Shown here: piece after piece, positions 24,614-32,690 of the stretch | Position numbering within the stretch: the first letter of the stretch is position 1 | Layout: every line of letters starts with the position of its first letter | NCBI GenBank assembly: GCA_021324535.1 | Contig: JAJPIU010000160.1 | Span: forward strand, 1-40,264 | Reading direction: 5' to 3' | From: Pseudomonadota bacterium | Lineage (GTDB): Bacteria; Chloroflexota; Ktedonobacteria; Ktedonobacterales; JADMIN01 | DNA length: 40,264 bases | Made by a program: the position numbers and the translations under genes | Notes under the pieces: generated by a model | Databases searched by the model: none | What the model was told of the DNA's origin: nothing | Seen by the model: the letters and a program-made list of their open reading frames with translations, nothing else

Positions 24614-25294
24614 CTAGGCGCGGCTAGGGACGCTATTGCGTTCACTGTTGCGCTCAGTGTTACGCTCAGCTCGGTCGGGCAGTGGGCATATGGCATGCGG
24701 CTGTCCACGCACCAGCCAGAGCTTGCACGGCGCGTTTTTCAGCAGATACTCTGCGGTCTCGCCGAGGTCGAACTGGCCATCGCGCCGGAGGTGATAGGGC
24801 GCTCCGAGAATGATCACGACAGCATTATGTTCTTTGCTTTCTTCCAGAAGGCTTTGACCAAAATGGCGAGACTGTACAATTTCCGGCTCGATGTCAACAT
24901 TCAGTTTCTTTGCAATGGTAACAGCCTGATCAAGCGCAACGTTGGCATGCTGTGTCTGCTCAATCATCGGATCGTCAATGGACAGCGTGCGTGGCACCTC
25001 AATTCCATAAATGGCGAAGACTCCAACCTTCTTCATGCTGGCCAGAGTACATGCGGTGCTGACGATCTCGCGATCTAGCTCAGACCCCGTGACGGCAACA
25101 ATGATGCTACGGGGCTGCGTCGTGCGCTCGCCCTTGCCGCTTTCCGGCAAAGGCAGCATATCAGGCTGAACAACGCTGCCAGCGGTTCCTTCGCGGGCTG
25201 GATGTTGCCCATCAATGACCTTGCCCTTGCCAACCGCGGAACCCGTCTGCGCATTGCGCCCCGACGCCGGGCTGAACCGATCCAAAATACTCAC
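24614..25294 (-). CDS. Universal stress protein (UspA family)
   Basis: The 226-aa product contains one Usp domain (about residues 60-205). RSIIVAVTGSELDREIVSTA forms the first strand, VVIILGAPYHLRRDGQFDLGETAEYLLKNAPCKLWLV the C-terminal part with a Gly-rich ATP-binding-like segment (GAPYHLRRDG). An N-terminal disordered segment of about 60 residues and a C-terminal RNTERNSERNS tail are extra. The start is GTG at 25294, close to a run of seven G. The leader holds two or three competing hairpins, so translation may be controlled. Such proteins typically bind ATP or help under stress; the exact role is unknown. coaX is divergent. Confidence 0.85.
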   Translation of the reverse strand: MSILDRFSPASGRNAQTGSAVGKGKVIDGQHPAREGTAGSVVQPDMLPLPESGKGERTTQPRSIIVAVTGSELDREIVSTACTLASMKKVGVFAIYGIEVPRTLSIDDPMIEQTQHANVALDQAVTIAKKLNVDIEPEIVQSRHFGQSLLEESKEHNAVVIILGAPYHLRRDGQFDLGETAEYLLKNAPCKLWLVRGQPHAICPLPDRAERNTERNSERNSVPSRA

Positions 25295-25323
25295 AACTCT
25301 ACCCCCCCAGGGTATCTCTCATC

Positions 25324-25361
25324 TCAGGGGTCTCCCTGAACGATGAGATTGTCATCTCATC
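25324..25361 (-). promoter_or_regulatory. Competing hairpins in the usp 5' leader
   Basis: On the minus strand a GATGAGAT-GACA-ATCTCATC hairpin (25342-25361) is followed by a TCAGGG-AGAC-CCCTGA hairpin (25324-25339). A third GATGAGA copy (25318-25324) can instead pair with TCTCATC of the first hairpin, enclosing the second. The two folds are therefore mutually exclusive, a switch-like layout 25 nt before the GTG start. Confidence 0.5.
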
Positions 25362-25638
25362 AAACAGGCGGCGTCTTTCTCTGCAGCCTGTTGGTCGCTT
25401 GTTCACCAATCCCTGCGCCTCCACGCCATACCGAGAACCATCCGTCAGGAGTGGCTAACGGTGATGGCGCATCGCATCCATTGTGTCAGATCGCTGATAG
25501 ATACGCCAGCCTCGTGCCAACATGACAGCCAGGCCGCGTTTATCAGGCGCTTCTCTACGCAGAAGAGGCTATGCGTATTGTTTATTTCGGCTTCGAACTT
25601 GCTTTCTGTTTCTGATTTACGCTTTTCACGCATTCACC

Positions 25639-25653
25639 ACGTATATTATACGT
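25639..25653. promoter_or_regulatory. 15-bp palindrome carrying a minus-strand -10 element
   Basis: ACGTATA-T-TATACGT is a perfect palindrome. On the minus strand it contains a consensus TATAAT (25645-25650), but the -35 is poor. If used for usp it would give a leader of about 345 nt and allow a repressor to occlude the -10. Confidence 0.4.
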
Positions 25654-25756
25654 ACCACGTCAACAACGGTTACTCCTCAGTAGCGTAAAATCCCAGCCTA
25701 AGGCAATCAGGCTAGCACACATTTCTTTTAGCGCAGACGAAACACGAAGAGCGGCC

Positions 25757-25786
25757 TTGATCTTCCCTGCCGGATGGGCATACAAT
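25757..25786 (+). promoter_or_regulatory. Sigma-70-type promoter of coaX
   Basis: TTGATC (25757-25762) and TACAAT (25781-25786) are 18 bp apart. Transcription from about 25793 excludes the TTG at 25791 as a coaX start. Confidence 0.6.
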
Positions 25787-25886
25787 CGCCTTGGCCGGGC
25801 AAAAGACGGAACACACGAAACAGCGTATGCGACGACAGCTACGTAGCGACTACATTCACTGGCGAATGGGAGAACAGATCTTGGCT

Positions 25887-26702
25887 ATGCGGGGAAAACA
25901 ACACGATGACACGCCATTGTTGCTGGCCGTGGACGTGAGCAACACAGGCATCAAGTTTGGCGTCTTTCCGCTGACCGGCGAGCATCTGCTGGCGCGCTGG
26001 CGCATCGCCACCGTGCGCGAGAAGACGACCGACGAATATGCGATGGTGCTGGTGCAGTTGTTTCGCCATGCGGGGTTGCAAGTCACCAGCATCCGCGATG
26101 TGATCATGTCCACAGTTGTCCCCGCGCTAACACCCACCTTTCAGGCGCTAGCTCTGGAATATCTAGGCCATGAAGCTATCGTGGTGACACACGAGACACC
26201 TATTGGCGTGCCGCTGCTTGTAGATAATCCCTGGGAGATCGGCGCAGACCGCATCATCAGCGCGCTCGCGGCGCATACGTTTTACGGTGGCCCAGCGATC
26301 ACCATCCAGTTTGGCACGGCCACCAGTTTCGATTGCGTCTCAGCAGAGGGCGCATTTCTTGGTGGGGCTATCGCGCCGGGGTTGGGCATCTCAGCGGAGG
26401 CGCTAACGCGCGCGGCGTCGCGGCTGTATCAGGTGGAGCTGTCGCCTCCACCCTCGGCGTTGGGCGCCAATACGATGCACAGTATGCAATCGGGCATCAT
26501 CTTTGGGCATGTGGGTCTGGTGGAGGGATTGGTGACGCGCCTGCGCGCGGAGATTCCAGGCGGCGAACATGCGAAGGTGATCGCGCATGGCGGGTTGGCC
26601 GATGTGATGGCGCGCGTCACCCCCTGCATTGATACGGTGGACTCCAATCTGCTGCTGAACGGGCTGCGTGTCGCCTACCAGCGGCTACACACCCATGGTT
26701 GA
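25887..26702 (+). CDS. coaX: Type III pantothenate kinase
   Basis: CoaX phosphorylates pantothenate in the first step of coenzyme A synthesis. Motifs: LLLAVDVSNTGIKFGVF (the family usually has DxGNT; here Gly is Ser), VIMSTVVPALT, VDNPWEIGADRI, IQFGTATSFD and FLGGAIAPGLGISAEAL. The 271-aa length matches the family. Upstream in-frame ATGs at 25827 and 25866 lack a Shine-Dalgarno sequence; 25887 has GGGAG but 14 nt away, so the start is uncertain. It is divergent from usp and converges on the MarR gene. Confidence 0.92.
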   Translation: MRGKQHDDTPLLLAVDVSNTGIKFGVFPLTGEHLLARWRIATVREKTTDEYAMVLVQLFRHAGLQVTSIRDVIMSTVVPALTPTFQALALEYLGHEAIVVTHETPIGVPLLVDNPWEIGADRIISALAAHTFYGGPAITIQFGTATSFDCVSAEGAFLGGAIAPGLGISAEALTRAASRLYQVELSPPPSALGANTMHSMQSGIIFGHVGLVEGLVTRLRAEIPGGEHAKVIAHGGLADVMARVTPCIDTVDSNLLLNGLRVAYQRLHTHG

Positions 26703-26716
26703 GCATTGTTATTCCC

Positions 26717-26736
26717 CGTTATTCATCGTTATTCAT
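26717..26736 (+). repeat. 10-bp tandem duplication at the MarR stop codon
   Basis: CGTTATTCAT occurs twice in tandem (26717-26726, 26727-26736), across the stop codon of the minus-strand MarR gene between two convergent genes. Confidence 0.8.
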
Positions 26737-27205
26737 CGGGCCCAAGCGCCTCGACTGCCTGAAAGAGGCGCACACGCTCGGCGCGCAGGCTGACGGCGAG
26801 GGCGTCCAGGCAGCGTATGCCTGTGGGGGTCAGCCGCACACGCACAATGCGCTTGTCCTCGTCGGTAGGGTCTTCGCGCGCCACAAGTTCACGCTCCACC
26901 GCGCGGTTCACCAGCCCAATCGCGGCGTTATGGCGAATTTGCAGCCGTTCGGCAAGATCGCTGATGCTTGGCGTTTCCTGGTTGGGGAAGCCACGAATGG
27001 CCAAGAGCAGAAAATATTGTTGAGGGGTCAGGCCAACGCGCCGCGCGGCAAGCTCTGTCTCGCGCGAGAAGATGCGTAGCTGATAGCGGAAGTTCGCCAG
27101 GCGCACATAGTCCTCGGTGGTCAGCGCCGACGTCTGATGATCGGTAGCGACTGGATCGCCGGGATCACCGAGAGCGCGAGGATCGGAGGAGGTGCGCCTG
27201 GGCAT
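26729..27205 (-). CDS. MarR-family transcriptional regulator
   Basis: The 158-aa product has the MarR winged helix-turn-helix: LTPQQYFLLLAIRGFPNQ, then SISDLAERLQIRHNAAIGLVNRAVERELV, then the wing REDPTDEDKRIVRVRLTPTG. Such regulators are homodimers that repress their own or neighbouring genes and are often relieved by phenolic ligands or oxidants. The ATG at 27205 is chosen; a TTG at 27226 is in frame. It lies just downstream of the 58-aa membrane protein gene on the same strand and may share its transcript. No target can be named. Confidence 0.9.
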   Translation of the reverse strand: MPRRTSSDPRALGDPGDPVATDHQTSALTTEDYVRLANFRYQLRIFSRETELAARRVGLTPQQYFLLLAIRGFPNQETPSISDLAERLQIRHNAAIGLVNRAVERELVAREDPTDEDKRIVRVRLTPTGIRCLDALAVSLRAERVRLFQAVEALGPDE

Positions 27206-27321
27206 AGCGAGATAGAGCCTTTCCAACGTTCCAAAGGGATGAGAGAGGCAAGCAAAAGCGAATACGAGAGGGGACGAGAGGTCGGACGTTTAAGTGTCCA
27301 AACGTTCAAGGATTCATGACC

Positions 27322-27498
27322 TCAATGAGCCGCACCCGCCTCGCTGGCATGTTCGGCGGTATGTTCAGCCTGTTCCTGCTCATATTCCAGTTCCGCCTCG
27401 GTGGGCGCATGCAAGGCGCGACGGCTGAACCAAAACAAGAACACGAAGATGATGATCCAAAACGCCACAACGGCGACGACAAACCCAACAGCGTCCAT
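27322..27498 (-). CDS. 58-aa single-span membrane protein
   Basis: A short gene. The ATG at 27498 is preceded by AAAGG 10 nt upstream, and the stop is TGA. The product begins MDAVGFVVAVVAFWIIIFVFLFWF, so a single transmembrane helix of about 20 residues comes first, then a basic SRRALH anchor, then an acidic, probably helical tail (PTEAELEYEQEQAEHTAEHA). This size and topology resemble small accessory subunits of membrane complexes (for example CcoQ- or CcmD-like), but no sequence family is recognised. It lies 116 nt before the MarR gene on the same strand. Strong hydrophobic/charged patterning and a good ribosome site argue that it is real. Confidence 0.65.
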   Translation of the reverse strand: MDAVGFVVAVVAFWIIIFVFLFWFSRRALHAPTEAELEYEQEQAEHTAEHASEAGAAH

Positions 27499-27642
27499 AT
27501 CTTCTTCGCCTTTCGTGCGTACACTATCTGGGTGAATGCCACACTATGCAGTGGCGTGGGAGTTGCTTTCAACACCTCACAGAGTTATAACGCTTCTGTG
27601 GAAAGGGATTACTTCTAGCTTACCACAATTTGGCGGCTTGCG

Positions 27643-27693
27643 CGATAGTTCTGTTTGCACGATAGTTCTATAGGATCATACAAGGATCATACA
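27643..27693 (+). repeat. Two pairs of direct repeats upstream of the response regulator
   Basis: CGATAGTTCT occurs at 27643-27652 and 27660-27669 (17 bp apart). AGGATCATACA occurs in tandem at 27672-27682 and 27683-27693. Both lie within 75 bp of the response-regulator start and could be binding sites. A weak promoter (TTGCAC at 27655, TACAAG at 27679) overlaps them. Confidence 0.55.
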
Positions 27694-27715
27694 ACGTCCC
27701 AGGCGAGGTACTCTT

Positions 27716-28579
27716 ATGCTCTCTCAACGTCCATCAGCGTCGCCAGCGCAAAGATCGCTGGCGATGCGCCTACTGTTGGTGGAAGACCATAAATCGGTGC
27801 GACAGGCGCTCCGCGAAGGGCTTGAAGCGACCGGCGAGGCGCGGGTGATCGCCGAGGCGGCCACTGCGCGCGAGGCCATCGCCGCCGCCGAGGCGCAAAG
27901 CGAGATCGAGGTGGCGCTGATGGATGTGGAACTGCGCGACCCTGAGCTTGGCGCGTCCGCTGCCAGCGGAGTAGGGGCCGCTGTCGCCATTCGCCGTGAG
28001 CGACCACGCTTCCCTGTCGTCTTCTACTCCATCCAGGACGACGATTCGTATTTTCGCGAGTTTCGCGCGGCGGGCATCCTCAGCCACTATGCGTATGTGC
28101 GCAAGAGCAACTATTTGCTGCCCTCCATGCTGATCCCGCTGCTGCACGACGCCATCGCCGGACGCAGCTTCATTGACCCGGAGATCGAAGACCGTGTGGA
28201 TGAGGTGCGCGAACGCGACGCCGTTTCACCGCGCGCCTTGCTTGAACCCAACGAGCTACGGGTGGCCGAGTTGCTTGCGCAGGGGTTGACGAATGAGCAG
28301 ATTGCTGCGCGCCTGGGCCTGCGTGATGCGCGCGCCGTCAGCCGGACAAACGGGCGCATCTACGACGCCTGGCGACTGAGCGAGAGCGCCACCGACGAAA
28401 AGGTGGCCCGCGCACGCGCCGCGCTCATCTACCTCTACGACCGACCAATCCTCTGGGATGAGGAGGGCCGCGCGCTGGCGCCCGACCGCAAAGGCGGCTG
28501 GACACCCCTCTTCGACGAGCCAGCCTCAGGCGCGGCTGGCGACGCCAATAAAGCCGGTGGAGAGGAGCGCATACGATGA
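27716..28579 (+). CDS. NarL/FixJ-type response regulator
   Basis: The 287-aa response regulator has an N-terminal receiver domain with LLLVEDHKSVRQAL, the phospho-acceptor D70 in ALMDVELRD, S105 in VFYSIQDD and K130 in YVRKSN, all expected catalytic positions. The helix-turn-helix LEPNELRVAELLAQGLTNEQIAARLGLRDARAVSRTNGRIYD is LuxR-like. The tail after it is about 65 residues longer than usual. Transmembrane kinase downstream: start codon overlaps its stop by 4 nt (ATGA), so the two are a cognate translationally coupled pair. A pair of direct repeats lies upstream. The stimulus and target genes are unknown. Confidence 0.92.
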   Translation: MLSQRPSASPAQRSLAMRLLLVEDHKSVRQALREGLEATGEARVIAEAATAREAIAAAEAQSEIEVALMDVELRDPELGASAASGVGAAVAIRRERPRFPVVFYSIQDDDSYFREFRAAGILSHYAYVRKSNYLLPSMLIPLLHDAIAGRSFIDPEIEDRVDEVRERDAVSPRALLEPNELRVAELLAQGLTNEQIAARLGLRDARAVSRTNGRIYDAWRLSESATDEKVARARAALIYLYDRPILWDEEGRALAPDRKGGWTPLFDEPASGAAGDANKAGGEERIR

Positions 28580-31221
28580 ATCTGATTGCGCTCCTACAGA
28601 CGCTCGGCAATATGCTCGGCGGCTTTGTGCAGCCGACGTTGGCGCTGATCGCCATCGCGCTCTCGGTCTTCAGCCTGATCATCTACCTCTGGCTGGGGAT
28701 GACCGTTCTGCTGATGGGCAACCGCGCCAGTCTCATCACCTGGGCGGGCGGCATGGGGCTGCTCTGCGGCGCGCTTTTCTTTCTGTGCCACGGCGCGCTG
28801 GTTGGCTCAGGCGTACCTAATGGCCCAGCCCCGGCGGACTTCTGGTGGCGACTTTCATGGATTCCTGGCTTTGCCGCGCCTCTCTTCTGGGCAGCGATTG
28901 GTCTCCACTACGCAGGGCTTGCTGGCGCCTGGCGACGGCTGCGCATTCCGGCGTTGCTGGCGGTGGCGGCGCTTGGCGCGCTGACCGCCGCGCTCACGGT
29001 GATCAGTTGGCCCGCGCTGGCGCAATACGGCGACTTCATTCGCCTGCTCGACGCTTCCCTGCGTTTGCAGGGCGCCCCGGCGCACGCCACGATCTCCCCT
29101 ACGCTGCCCTTCCTGGGAGTCGCATTTGTCATCTATGTCGCCGCCTGCGCATGCCTGCCATGGGCCTCGCTGGTGGCGCGCCGCTTCTTGCCGCTGGCCC
29201 AGCGGCGCGTCGGCGCCACATCCGCCGATTCAGCGCTGCTGTGGGATCCGGCTGACGCCTGGGGGCGCGCCCGCCCGGCGCTGCTCGTGGCCTCGCTACT
29301 GATCATCCTGACGGGCGCTGTGGTGGCCACTATTGGCGTGCTGCTGGCGCTGGCCGAACATCGCGCGCTGCTCGGCGATTTCTCGCGCGATATTGGCGAT
29401 CTGCCGGTGAGCGTGCCGACCACACAGCCGGGGCATGCGCCGCTGCTACTGGTTATCGCCGATGTCTGCGTGCAGGGGCCACTGGCGGGCGTGGGGCTGA
29501 TGGTCGGCTGGGCGGTCGTGCGCCAGGGTGTGCTGGTGGAGCGGCGTTTGCCGCAGCAGGGCTTTCTGAGCCACTGGCGCGTGATGGCCGGGCTGGCAGC
29601 CATCTTCGCCGCCGTCGTCGCGTGGATGTCGGCGTTGCTCCCTGAGGCGCTGCCAGACCTGCTGTTGTTGGTGGCGCTGGTCGCCGTCGCCTATGCCTTG
29701 CTCACCTGGCAAAGCTATATGGCGCATGACCGGTTGCTCACCCAGTTGCGCCCCTTCGCCGCCAGCCTTGCGGTGGGGCACACCGGCTGGCTGGCGACAG
29801 ACCCTCGCGCGGTGGAAAGCAGTGTCGAGGCGCTTTTCACAAGCCTCTGCCGTGACGTATTGGGCGCCTCATCCGGCTCGCTCAGCGTCTCCGCCGGACG
29901 GCTCAGCCGCTCATTTAGCTACGTAGCGCCCCAGGCGGCGCGTGGCGCCCATCGTATGCGTATGGCGTCCGATTCACGCATTGTGCGACGCGAACACGCT
30001 GATGCGGCGCCCAGGCGGACGATCTGGAAGATACAGAATAAGCGACTGGCGCGCCTTGCGCGTGTGGTCAGTCTGCTCTGGCGGCACGAGAGCCTGACAC
30101 CGCGCGCCTGGACGTTGCCGGTCAGCGACGAGCGCGGGGTGGTCGCCCGCATGACGTTTGGCCCGCGATTGGATGGCGCGGGGTATACTTCGGCGGATGT
30201 GGAGGTGGCGCGCGCATGCGGCCAGCGTATCCTCGATGCGGTGGGCGAGTTCGCGGCGGCGCAGGCAGTGGCGTCGCTGGCGCGCAGGCGTGGCCTTGAG
30301 GCGGAACTGAGCGCGGCGCTGCCCAGGCGTGTCCTGCATGACGACGTGTTGCCACGCCTGCATCTGGCGATCCTGCGCATCGAGACGTTGCGCGCTCGGC
30401 TCACGCAGGCTGTGCAGCCATTGTCAACGCCACCCATTGCCAACGCAGGGCTGGACGGCAATGAAAGCGAAGCTGCCATAACCACCATACATGAAGGCTC
30501 AGGATACGGAGCCGCTATGGCGCTGCTTGCTCCGGAATCCGCAGAACCACCACCAACGCTATCAGCGCCATCTGAAATACAGGAGATCGTCGCCGATCTG
30601 GGAACGGTGGCGCAGAACCTGAGCCATGCTCATCGCGATCTGGCGGCGCTGATGCGCGCGGCCCCGATGGCCAGCCCCCGCCGCATGGAGCATGGCTTCA
30701 CTGGCGCGTTGCGTGGCTCGCTGGATGGCGAGTTTCGCGGCGTCTTCGATACGCTCGATTGGGACGCGCCAGCCGAGGCCGTGGCCGCCGCCGATGCGCT
30801 GCCACCCATCGTCGCCGATCTGCTTTTAAGCGCCACCCTCGAAGCCGTGCGCAACGCAGGTCGGCATGCGCGCGGGGGCGATCTGCATCGCCCATTGAAG
30901 TTGCAGGTTCATCTGGCCGCCGCTCCCGAATGGGTGGAGGTAAGCGTGAGCGACAACGGCGTTGGCCTGCAACGCGCCCAGGCGATGGAGACCACTGGAA
31001 TCGCTGAGACCACTGAGACTCATGAGATTGCTCATGGCGAACCCGACAGCGCAGGAACCGCCCTGACGCCTACCCCCCTGGCGCCAACGGCTGGCGCACG
31101 GAGCGGACTGCTGACGCATGGCGCGCTGATGTCGCTGGTGGGCGGCAGCCTGTCGGTGCATAGCGAGCCAGGGGCGGGGGCAACCGTCAGTATTCGTGCG
31201 CCCCGCTCTATAGCTGACTGA
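28576..31221 (+). CDS. Membrane sensor histidine kinase (HisKA_3 type)
   Basis: The 881-aa kinase has about eight transmembrane helices in the first 400 residues, then a cytoplasmic region of about 180 residues, perhaps GAF-like. The phospho-accepting histidine is H588 in RRVLHDDVLPRLH, and the HATPase domain follows with EAVRNAGRHA (from about 756), DNGVGL (from 793) and GLLTHGALMSLVGGSL. An Ala/Pro/Glu-rich insert (about residues 617-670) separates these. The large multi-helix sensor resembles 7TM-type signal receivers, but the ligand is unknown. It pairs with the overlapping response regulator. It has a strong GAGGAGCG ribosome site in the preceding gene. Confidence 0.9.
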   Translation: MNLIALLQTLGNMLGGFVQPTLALIAIALSVFSLIIYLWLGMTVLLMGNRASLITWAGGMGLLCGALFFLCHGALVGSGVPNGPAPADFWWRLSWIPGFAAPLFWAAIGLHYAGLAGAWRRLRIPALLAVAALGALTAALTVISWPALAQYGDFIRLLDASLRLQGAPAHATISPTLPFLGVAFVIYVAACACLPWASLVARRFLPLAQRRVGATSADSALLWDPADAWGRARPALLVASLLIILTGAVVATIGVLLALAEHRALLGDFSRDIGDLPVSVPTTQPGHAPLLLVIADVCVQGPLAGVGLMVGWAVVRQGVLVERRLPQQGFLSHWRVMAGLAAIFAAVVAWMSALLPEALPDLLLLVALVAVAYALLTWQSYMAHDRLLTQLRPFAASLAVGHTGWLATDPRAVESSVEALFTSLCRDVLGASSGSLSVSAGRLSRSFSYVAPQAARGAHRMRMASDSRIVRREHADAAPRRTIWKIQNKRLARLARVVSLLWRHESLTPRAWTLPVSDERGVVARMTFGPRLDGAGYTSADVEVARACGQRILDAVGEFAAAQAVASLARRRGLEAELSAALPRRVLHDDVLPRLHLAILRIETLRARLTQAVQPLSTPPIANAGLDGNESEAAITTIHEGSGYGAAMALLAPESAEPPPTLSAPSEIQEIVADLGTVAQNLSHAHRDLAALMRAAPMASPRRMEHGFTGALRGSLDGEFRGVFDTLDWDAPAEAVAAADALPPIVADLLLSATLEAVRNAGRHARGGDLHRPLKLQVHLAAAPEWVEVSVSDNGVGLQRAQAMETTGIAETTETHEIAHGEPDSAGTALTPTPLAPTAGARSGLLTHGALMSLVGGSLSVHSEPGAGATVSIRAPRSIAD

Positions 31222-31315
31222 CATCGCCCGCCTGTCAGCCAGCTACGTGCCATTCCCTTGCAAAAGCTGCTATGGTTGTGACGAGGTATGCGTTTGAGCA
31301 AGGGGGGGCGCGTAG

Positions 31316-32407
31316 ATGCAGCAGGTATCACCCGACGAGGCGAAAGCCATCTTCCCGGAGAACGACAGGCCGGAGCAGATCGAGCCGTCTGTCTGGCGGC
31401 TGCCTTTGCCGCTGCCCTTCGCGTTGCGCGCCGTCAACGTTTACCTCATTGGCGATGATACAGGCCACTGGACGCTAATTGACGCGGGGCTGGGCCTGCC
31501 CGCCGACGAGACGGCTTTCCGCGCGGGGCTGGCGCAAGCGGATGTCGCGCTTGAAGAGATCGGCGCGCTCGTGCTGACCCACGCACATCCCGATCACATC
31601 GGCATGGCGAAGATGATCCAGGGGGCGAGCGGCGCGCCCATCTATATGCTTGCCGACGAGATCAAGACGCTGTACATCGCCTGGGGCGAGGGCAACGAGA
31701 TTGTCAGCAAGCGCCTCGAACAGGAATACGTCGCGAACGGCTTGAACGTCGGCGCGCCTGAAGCGCTCAATGGATATTCAGGCTCTTCGGGCGATCAGCC
31801 GCGTCGCCGTCGCCGGATGGTGTTTCCCCTGCCCCCACACGAGGTTTTTACGCCGCTGGCGGATGATCAGGAGATTACTCTGGGCGGCTGGTCGTACCGC
31901 ACGATTTGGACGCCCGGCCACTCAGACCATCACCTCTGTCTCTTGCGCGAGGATGGTCTCTTCATCGCAGGCGACCATGTGCTGCCCGCGATCACTCCCA
32001 ATATTGGCCTGTATCCCGAATCACGACCCAATCCCCTGCGCGACTACTTTGGCGCGCTGGAGCGTGTGAAGGCGCTCAATACACGGCTGACGCTGCCAGG
32101 GCACGGTCTGCCATTTGTTGCGCTTGCCGACCGCGCCGAGGCCATCCGGCTGCATCATGTCGAGCGAAGCGCGGCGCTGCTTGCGCTGGTACGGGAGCGT
32201 CCCACTGGAGCCAACGCGGCTTCACTGGCGCGCGAGTTGTTTGGCACGCGCCTGCGTTCGCTTGATGATTACCGGTTTGCGCTGGTGGAAACGCTCGCTC
32301 ACCTGGAATACCTGCGCGCCGAGGGAAATGTACGGCGCATCGAAACACTTGCAGACCAGCAGGATGAGGCGCAAGCGCACAGACATATCACCTACCTTCC
32401 GGCGTAA
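31316..32407 (+). CDS. MBL-fold metallo-hydrolase
   Basis: The 363-aa product is a metallo-beta-lactamase-fold enzyme: NVYLIGDDTGHWTLIDAGLG, then the HxHxDH metal motif in LVLTHAHPDHIGM, then TPGHSDHHLCLL and FIAGDHVLP, and LPGHGLPF. It likely binds two metal ions and hydrolyses a thioester, lactone or phosphodiester. The C-terminal helices (LARELFGTRLRSLDDYRFALVETLAHLEYL) look like the winged-helix tail of glyoxalase-II-like members. GGGGGGG precedes the ATG. It follows the histidine kinase after about 95 nt. The exact substrate is unknown. Confidence 0.92.
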   Translation: MQQVSPDEAKAIFPENDRPEQIEPSVWRLPLPLPFALRAVNVYLIGDDTGHWTLIDAGLGLPADETAFRAGLAQADVALEEIGALVLTHAHPDHIGMAKMIQGASGAPIYMLADEIKTLYIAWGEGNEIVSKRLEQEYVANGLNVGAPEALNGYSGSSGDQPRRRRRMVFPLPPHEVFTPLADDQEITLGGWSYRTIWTPGHSDHHLCLLREDGLFIAGDHVLPAITPNIGLYPESRPNPLRDYFGALERVKALNTRLTLPGHGLPFVALADRAEAIRLHHVERSAALLALVRERPTGANAASLARELFGTRLRSLDDYRFALVETLAHLEYLRAEGNVRRIETLADQQDEAQAHRHITYLPA

Positions 32408-32424
32408 GGCTTCCTCGCGAACAT

Positions 32425-32503
32425 TTCTATTGACAATAGAACTACCCCTACGCACAAATACGTATTTGCGCGTAGGGGGTTGCGTGTGTGATGAGCGTCA
32501 CAC
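32425..32503. repeat. Three successive inverted repeats downstream of the MBL gene
   Basis: The first is TTCTATTG-A-CAATAGAA (32425-32441), a perfect 17-bp palindrome. The second spans 32445-32478: two 17-nt arms directly abutting with a single mismatch. The third is GTGTGA-TGAGCG-TCACAC (32486-32503). The second lacks a T-tract on either strand. A TTGACA lies inside the first (32430-32435). The arrangement might be operators, a bidirectional RNA hairpin or a recombination site. Confidence 0.75.
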
Positions 32504-32690
32504 CGTAATCCGTCAGGCCCGGCTAGGACTTTAGTACCCCTGTTCTTATTGCGTTTGCACGGACGCAAATTTTCTTATCTCGTCCTCAATAGCCGCAACG
32601 AATCCGTATTATTTCAGGGTTTGCGCAAGAGAAGTGATGTCGAGCCAAAGAATAATAGGCGGCGATTTGGGCTGACATACGCACGTTCGC

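Larger units (their letters stand above)
25295..25886. other. 592-nt divergent gap between usp and coaX
   Basis: Nothing convincing is coded here. The gap holds the usp leader hairpins (25324-25361), a 15-bp palindrome with a minus-strand TATAAT (25639-25653), and the coaX promoter (25757-25786). The middle (about 25370-25630) is plain and contains no tRNA or obvious RNA structure that I can see. It may be the untranslated leader of usp. Confidence 0.6.

Noticed and set aside
24485-25078. Plus-strand frame of 197 codons opposite the stress protein
   Set aside because: It overlaps the Usp domain on the other strand, which has clear family motifs; the plus product does not resemble anything.
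25791-25886. Longer coaX start at TTG 25791 or ATG 25827 and 25866
   Set aside because: The TTG lies at or before the predicted transcription start, and the two ATGs lack a ribosome site; 25887 is the best fit to family length, though not certain.
32445-32478. 34-nt palindrome as an intrinsic terminator of the MBL gene
   Set aside because: No run of T follows on either strand and the arms abut without a loop.
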